DNA of 8,298 bases, taken from an uncultured Eubacteriales bacterium. GTDB lineage: Bacteria; Bacillota; Clostridia; UBA1381. Of this stretch, positions 6,005 through 8,298 are shown piece by piece. The stretch covers positions 1 to 8,298 of the forward strand of contig CAJKHT010000103.1 of the NCBI GenBank assembly GCA_905199755.1, given 5' to 3'. The translations under genes and the position numbers were made by a program. The notes beneath the pieces were generated by a model that searched no databases, was not told the DNA's origin, and saw nothing but the letters and a program-made list of their open reading frames with translations. Within the stretch, counting starts at the first letter, position 1. Every line of letters begins with the position of its first letter.

Positions 6005-6671
6005 TAAATTTCAGTCCTTTCAGGTCTTTAAGCCATTTTCTGTATTCTTCAAGCTTTTGTGTATCAGTCTCCTTGGAATGCTCCAACCCGGACACCACTT
6101 TTGTAAATTCACGCATTTTCTTTTCATATAATTCCTTAAAATGTCTGTGTCCGAAAAGACATTCGGGCAAATGATAAAAAATGTCACGGTCAAACGGCTG
6201 TTGAAATCCCTTTTTAACAATCATTACATTGTATACCTTAAATCCTTCTGCAGCCAAATCCTCGCAGACAATCTCAAAACCGTTTCCCATAAGGTATTTT
6301 CTTAACTCATACTGGTCATTCATGGGCTGGAGTATAAGCCTTGCATTTTCGGCAATGCTTTTATGCTCCTCTATAATAGTCTGTATAAGCTGTCCGCCCA
6401 TGCCTGCAATTATTATAAGGTCAGCTTCATTTTGCCGTAAAACGGATAGTCCGCTGCCTTGGCGTACCTCGATTTTATCCTGCATGCCGTACTTATTAAC
6501 CGTATGTACCGCCGCATTAACCGGCCCCGTGCGTATATCCGAGGCTATCACGTGTTCGGCGCGTCCGTCATCAATCAGCCTTACGGGTACATATGCGTGG
6601 TCGGTGCCTATGTCTGCCGCGGTTTTGCAGCTGACGTGGTTTATTATGCATTGAAGTCTTGCTGTAATCAT
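5991..6671 (-). CDS. trmK: tRNA (adenine-22-N1)-methyltransferase TrmK
   Basis: 226 aa. The SAM-binding motif I is AADIGTDHAYVPV (about residues 18-30), followed by VIASDI (41-46), the family signature IIAGMGG (87-93) and LILQPMND (112-119). A C-terminal helical, coiled-coil-like region (about 170-220, with LEHSKETDTQKLEEYRKWL) matches TrmK. The enzyme makes m1A22 in tRNAs in the cytoplasm, using S-adenosylmethionine. The start at 6671 has GGAGG 7 nt upstream, almost touching the RNase H stop codon, which suggests coupling within an RNase H-trmK-nif3 operon. Length and motifs are normal. Confidence 0.95.
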   Translation of the reverse strand: MITARLQCIINHVSCKTAADIGTDHAYVPVRLIDDGRAEHVIASDIRTGPVNAAVHTVNKYGMQDKIEVRQGSGLSVLRQNEADLIIIAGMGGQLIQTIIEEHKSIAENARLILQPMNDQYELRKYLMGNGFEIVCEDLAAEGFKVYNVMIVKKGFQQPFDRDIFYHLPECLFGHRHFKELYEKKMREFTKVVSGLEHSKETDTQKLEEYRKWLKDLKGLKFNESI

Positions 6672-6682
6672 ATAATCCTCCG

Positions 6683-7282
6683 CTATTCAATTCCGAGCGC
6701 GTCTTTTGCCAGCCTGTCCGCCATGTCGTTGTATTTATCGCCCGAATGTCCTTTGACCTTATGAAAGCTCACATATAATGTTTTTGCCGTTTCGTCATAA
6801 TATTTCTTGTATGCCGCAGTCCCGGATTTATTGGTTTTCCATGCGCCGGTACACCATTTTTCTATACCCTCGTAGTCGTAGTAAATATCAAGAGCCTTTA
6901 TTCCGTTTTCGGTGCAAAAGCGCATCGCACGCATTGCTCCGCTGATTTCGCCGGCAACATTTCGCATGGACGCGTTTTCGGGATTGTTAAATTTTTCGCT
7001 GTAGGTGTATGTTTCACCGTTAAAGAAAATTACCGCACCGTAGGAGTATTCCTTGGTTTTGACATTAAAGCTGCCGTCTACATATGCGCATGCCTTTTCG
7101 CTGTCCGCGCACGGCTCTTCAAATTTACTTTGTCCGCCTATCATATATTCCTCGGCGGCTGTACGGTCGGTAAAGCTTTTGTATTCGGCACCGCTGTAGC
7201 CGTGTACCTCCTTGCGGCATTCCTCCCATGTGCTGAAAATCCCTGTATGACGTCCGTTTCTTACGGCATAAAATTTTGACAT
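6683..7282 (-). CDS. rnhA: Ribonuclease HI with N-terminal hybrid-binding (viroplasmin-like) domain
   Basis: 199 aa from the ATG at 7282, chosen because MSKFYAVRNGRHTGIFSTW is the normal start of the hybrid-binding domain and GAGGT (7291-7295) sits 8 nt upstream; the frame extends to 7345 but the extra residues are hydrophobic and unlike the family. The binding domain (about 1-50) grips RNA/DNA hybrids. The catalytic domain (about 65-199) shows D69 (YVDGS), E112 (NVAGEI), D136 (YYDYEGI), H179 (KVKGHSGD) and D189 (DMADRLAK), the complete RNase HI active site. It cleaves RNA in RNA:DNA hybrids. It is probably the first gene of the operon with trmK and nif3. Confidence 0.95.
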   Translation of the reverse strand: MSKFYAVRNGRHTGIFSTWEECRKEVHGYSGAEYKSFTDRTAAEEYMIGGQSKFEEPCADSEKACAYVDGSFNVKTKEYSYGAVIFFNGETYTYSEKFNNPENASMRNVAGEISGAMRAMRFCTENGIKALDIYYDYEGIEKWCTGAWKTNKSGTAAYKKYYDETAKTLYVSFHKVKGHSGDKYNDMADRLAKDALGIE

Positions 7283-7312
7283 TGCAAAGTACCTCGCTTT
7301 TGTGATAAAGAT

Positions 7313-7341
7313 ATAATAACATATTTTGAAAAAAAAGACAA
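7313..7341 (-). promoter_or_regulatory. Putative sigma-A promoter of the rnhA-trmK-nif3 operon
   Basis: On the minus strand TTGTCT (7336-7341), 17 bp and TATTAT (7313-7318) lie in the short gap after the AraC-type gene, about 30 nt upstream of the rnhA start. Each hexamer has four or five consensus bases. The spacer contains a T-run that might also help end transcription of the upstream gene, although no stem is seen before it. Confidence 0.5.
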
Positions 7342-7357
7342 GCAAAAAATCAGTACC

Positions 7358-8173
7358 TTACCGCATATTCTCGTGATATGCACCGGGAGACAGGCTCATT
7401 GTTTTTTTGAATGTGTATGAAAAATATTCAACGGAGCTATATCCCGAGGCGAATGCGATTTCCTTTACTGACAGCTCCGATGTCATGAGCAGATTGCAGG
7501 CATATCTTAAACGGATATTATTCAGATATTCGTTAAATGACGTGCCGAGGTGCTTTTTGAAAAGACAACCGAGATAATTCGCCGATACCGACAGCTGCCG
7601 TGCCAGTGCTGACAATGATATATGTTCTCTGAAATTTGTATTGATATACACCGCCGCACGCTGAATGATTTGGGGAACAGCAGCAGAAGCATTTTCGGGA
7701 GAATTGCGTATAAGATAAACAATCATCTCCGAAAGTATGCCCGATGCGGCTATATCGGAAAATATCCTGCGGTTTAACAGCTCATCCGACAAGGCTTTTG
7801 CTTTTGATATTACATCTTGTGCGGCGCGGTCATTCAGACTGCATATGAGCCTGTTGGGTTTAAGATTTATATGCTGTGCCAGACTTTTGTTTAAAATATT
7901 TTCCCTGAAACAGATATTTATAAGAGTAACGTCGCTGACAGCAGAAAAGGAGTGATAATCGCAGTATGACAGCAGATACATGCTGCCGCAGCGAAGCATG
8001 CATACGTCACCGTTATAAATTTGCTTTGCTTGTCCCGATAAAATGATTTCAAGCTCAATATAGTCATGCCAGTGCGGAGGAAAATTTTCTCCGCGCGGAA
8101 TAAGACGCTTTGTGACAATTATGCTGCGGTCGTCAAATTGATTGTTTATATTCATAAGCATTTTGTGGCTCAT
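7358..8173 (-). CDS. AraC-family transcriptional regulator with N-terminal cupin domain
   Basis: 271 aa. The N-terminal sensor (about 15-95) is a cupin-like barrel with FPPHWHDYIELEIILSGQAK, the usual effector-binding segment of this subfamily. The C-terminal DNA-binding domain (about 168-271) has two helix-turn-helix motifs: LSALARQLSVSANYLGCLFK (188-207) and SVKEIAFASGYSSVEYFSYT (235-254), closing with SLSPGAYH. Start: GGAGG (8185-8189) lies 11 nt before the ATG. Regulators of this type usually sense a sugar or related small molecule and activate a neighbouring transport or catabolic operon. The divergent gene at 8291 shares its promoter region and is the likely target; autoregulation is also likely. 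The ligand cannot be deduced from the sequence. Confidence 0.93.
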   Translation of the reverse strand: MSHKMLMNINNQFDDRSIIVTKRLIPRGENFPPHWHDYIELEIILSGQAKQIYNGDVCMLRCGSMYLLSYCDYHSFSAVSDVTLINICFRENILNKSLAQHINLKPNRLICSLNDRAAQDVISKAKALSDELLNRRIFSDIAASGILSEMIVYLIRNSPENASAAVPQIIQRAAVYINTNFREHISLSALARQLSVSANYLGCLFKKHLGTSFNEYLNNIRLRYACNLLMTSELSVKEIAFASGYSSVEYFSYTFKKTMSLSPGAYHENMR

Positions 8174-8208
8174 AATAACAGTTTCCTCCGAAATCGTTGA
8201 TTTTCTTA

Positions 8209-8237
8209 ATTATATCACGGATTATTGCTATTTACAA
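8209..8237 (-). promoter_or_regulatory. Sigma-A promoter of the AraC-type regulator gene
   Basis: On the minus strand TTGTAA (8232-8237), 17 bp and TATAAT (8209-8214). The -10 is perfect and the -35 matches at four positions. It lies about 36 bp upstream of the regulator's start and its -35 overlaps that of the divergent promoter. Confidence 0.7.
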
Positions 8238-8259
8238 GTGTTATAAATAAGGATATAAT
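8231..8259 (+). promoter_or_regulatory. Divergent sigma-A promoter for the plus-strand gene at 8291
   Basis: TTTACA (8231-8236), 17 bp and TATAAT (8254-8259) on the plus strand. The -35 hexamers of the two opposing promoters overlap almost completely, so polymerase can occupy only one at a time. A second TATAAT at 8265-8270 has no matching -35. An AraC-type operator probably lies here, but I see no clear direct repeats within the window. Confidence 0.65.
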
Positions 8260-8290
8260 TAAGTTATAATATATAAGGAGAATTAAATTT

Positions 8291-8298
8291 ATGTTTAA
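8291..8298 (+). CDS. Start of an unidentified gene, cut by the window edge
   Basis: An ATG at 8291 follows AAGGAG (8275-8280) at 10 nt and lies about 30 bp after a good promoter. Only two codons (Met-Phe) are visible, so the product is unknown. Its divergent position makes it the probable target of the AraC-type regulator. Confidence 0.6.

Noticed and set aside
5339..6654. Plus-strand open frames opposite nif3 and trmK
   Set aside because: They are shadows of well-supported minus-strand genes and have no ribosome binding sites or family features.
7283..7345. N-terminal extension of RNase HI to 7345 as a membrane anchor
   Set aside because: The extra 21 residues overlap the probable promoter, lack an RBS and precede the normal family start; they are AT-rich leader sequence.
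1..8298. CRISPR array, toxin-antitoxin pair or defence system
   Set aside because: No regularly spaced repeats, nuclease signatures or toxin-like pairs were seen; the accessory content is fully described by the element.

Overview
The window looks like a low-to-moderate-GC Gram-positive chromosome, most likely a gut-type Clostridia (Oscillospiraceae/Ruminococcaceae-like). The reasons are AGGAGG-type ribosome binding sites, consensus sigma-A promoters, a trmK-nif3 gene pair, a clostridial-type large serine recombinase, BspA-type leucine-rich repeat debris and a clostridial-looking Cys-rich protein. Species cannot be assigned from sequence alone.

Layout. Positions 1-54 hold the 5' part of tRNA-Gly(TCC) on the minus strand, behind a perfect sigma-A promoter (121-149). 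A minus-strand terminator lies at 254-283. Next is a gene for an uncharacterised Cys-rich protein that is split in two: the C-terminal part is at 308-1087 and the N-terminal part, with its start codon and RBS, at 4945-5097. Between the parts sits a 3,857-bp intervening element (1088-4944). It carries an intact 511-aa large serine recombinase (1124-2659, minus), a mosaic of gene fragments (an unidentified minus-strand relic, the middle of a phage portal protein, a BspA-like LRR piece and a membrane-protein C-terminus), and one small intact-looking ORF of 78 aa (4681-4916, plus) just inside the right end.

The main result is that removing the element at a TC dinucleotide restores a continuous 310-codon reading frame with no stop. 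The join of the two element ends is an imperfect palindrome centred exactly on that dinucleotide (17 of 22 half-site positions pair), as expected for a serine-recombinase attP. The element therefore looks like a shrunken prophage kept as an excisable intervening sequence, similar in logic to the sigK 'skin' elements and the spsM/SP-beta arrangement of spore formers. A SigK-like promoter upstream of the N-terminal part (5182-5210) fits, but does not prove, excision in the mother cell.

Right of the element are minus-strand housekeeping genes: RNase HI with an N-terminal hybrid-binding domain (6683-7282), TrmK tRNA (adenine-22-N1) methyltransferase (5991-6671) and a Nif3-like metal protein (5234-6004). 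They are tightly packed, with an 11-nt gap and then a 14-nt overlap, and probably form one operon from a promoter at 7313-7341. Upstream lies an AraC-family regulator (7358-8173). Its promoter shares its -35 region with a divergent promoter for a plus-strand gene that begins at 8291 and leaves the window; that gene is the likely target of the regulator.
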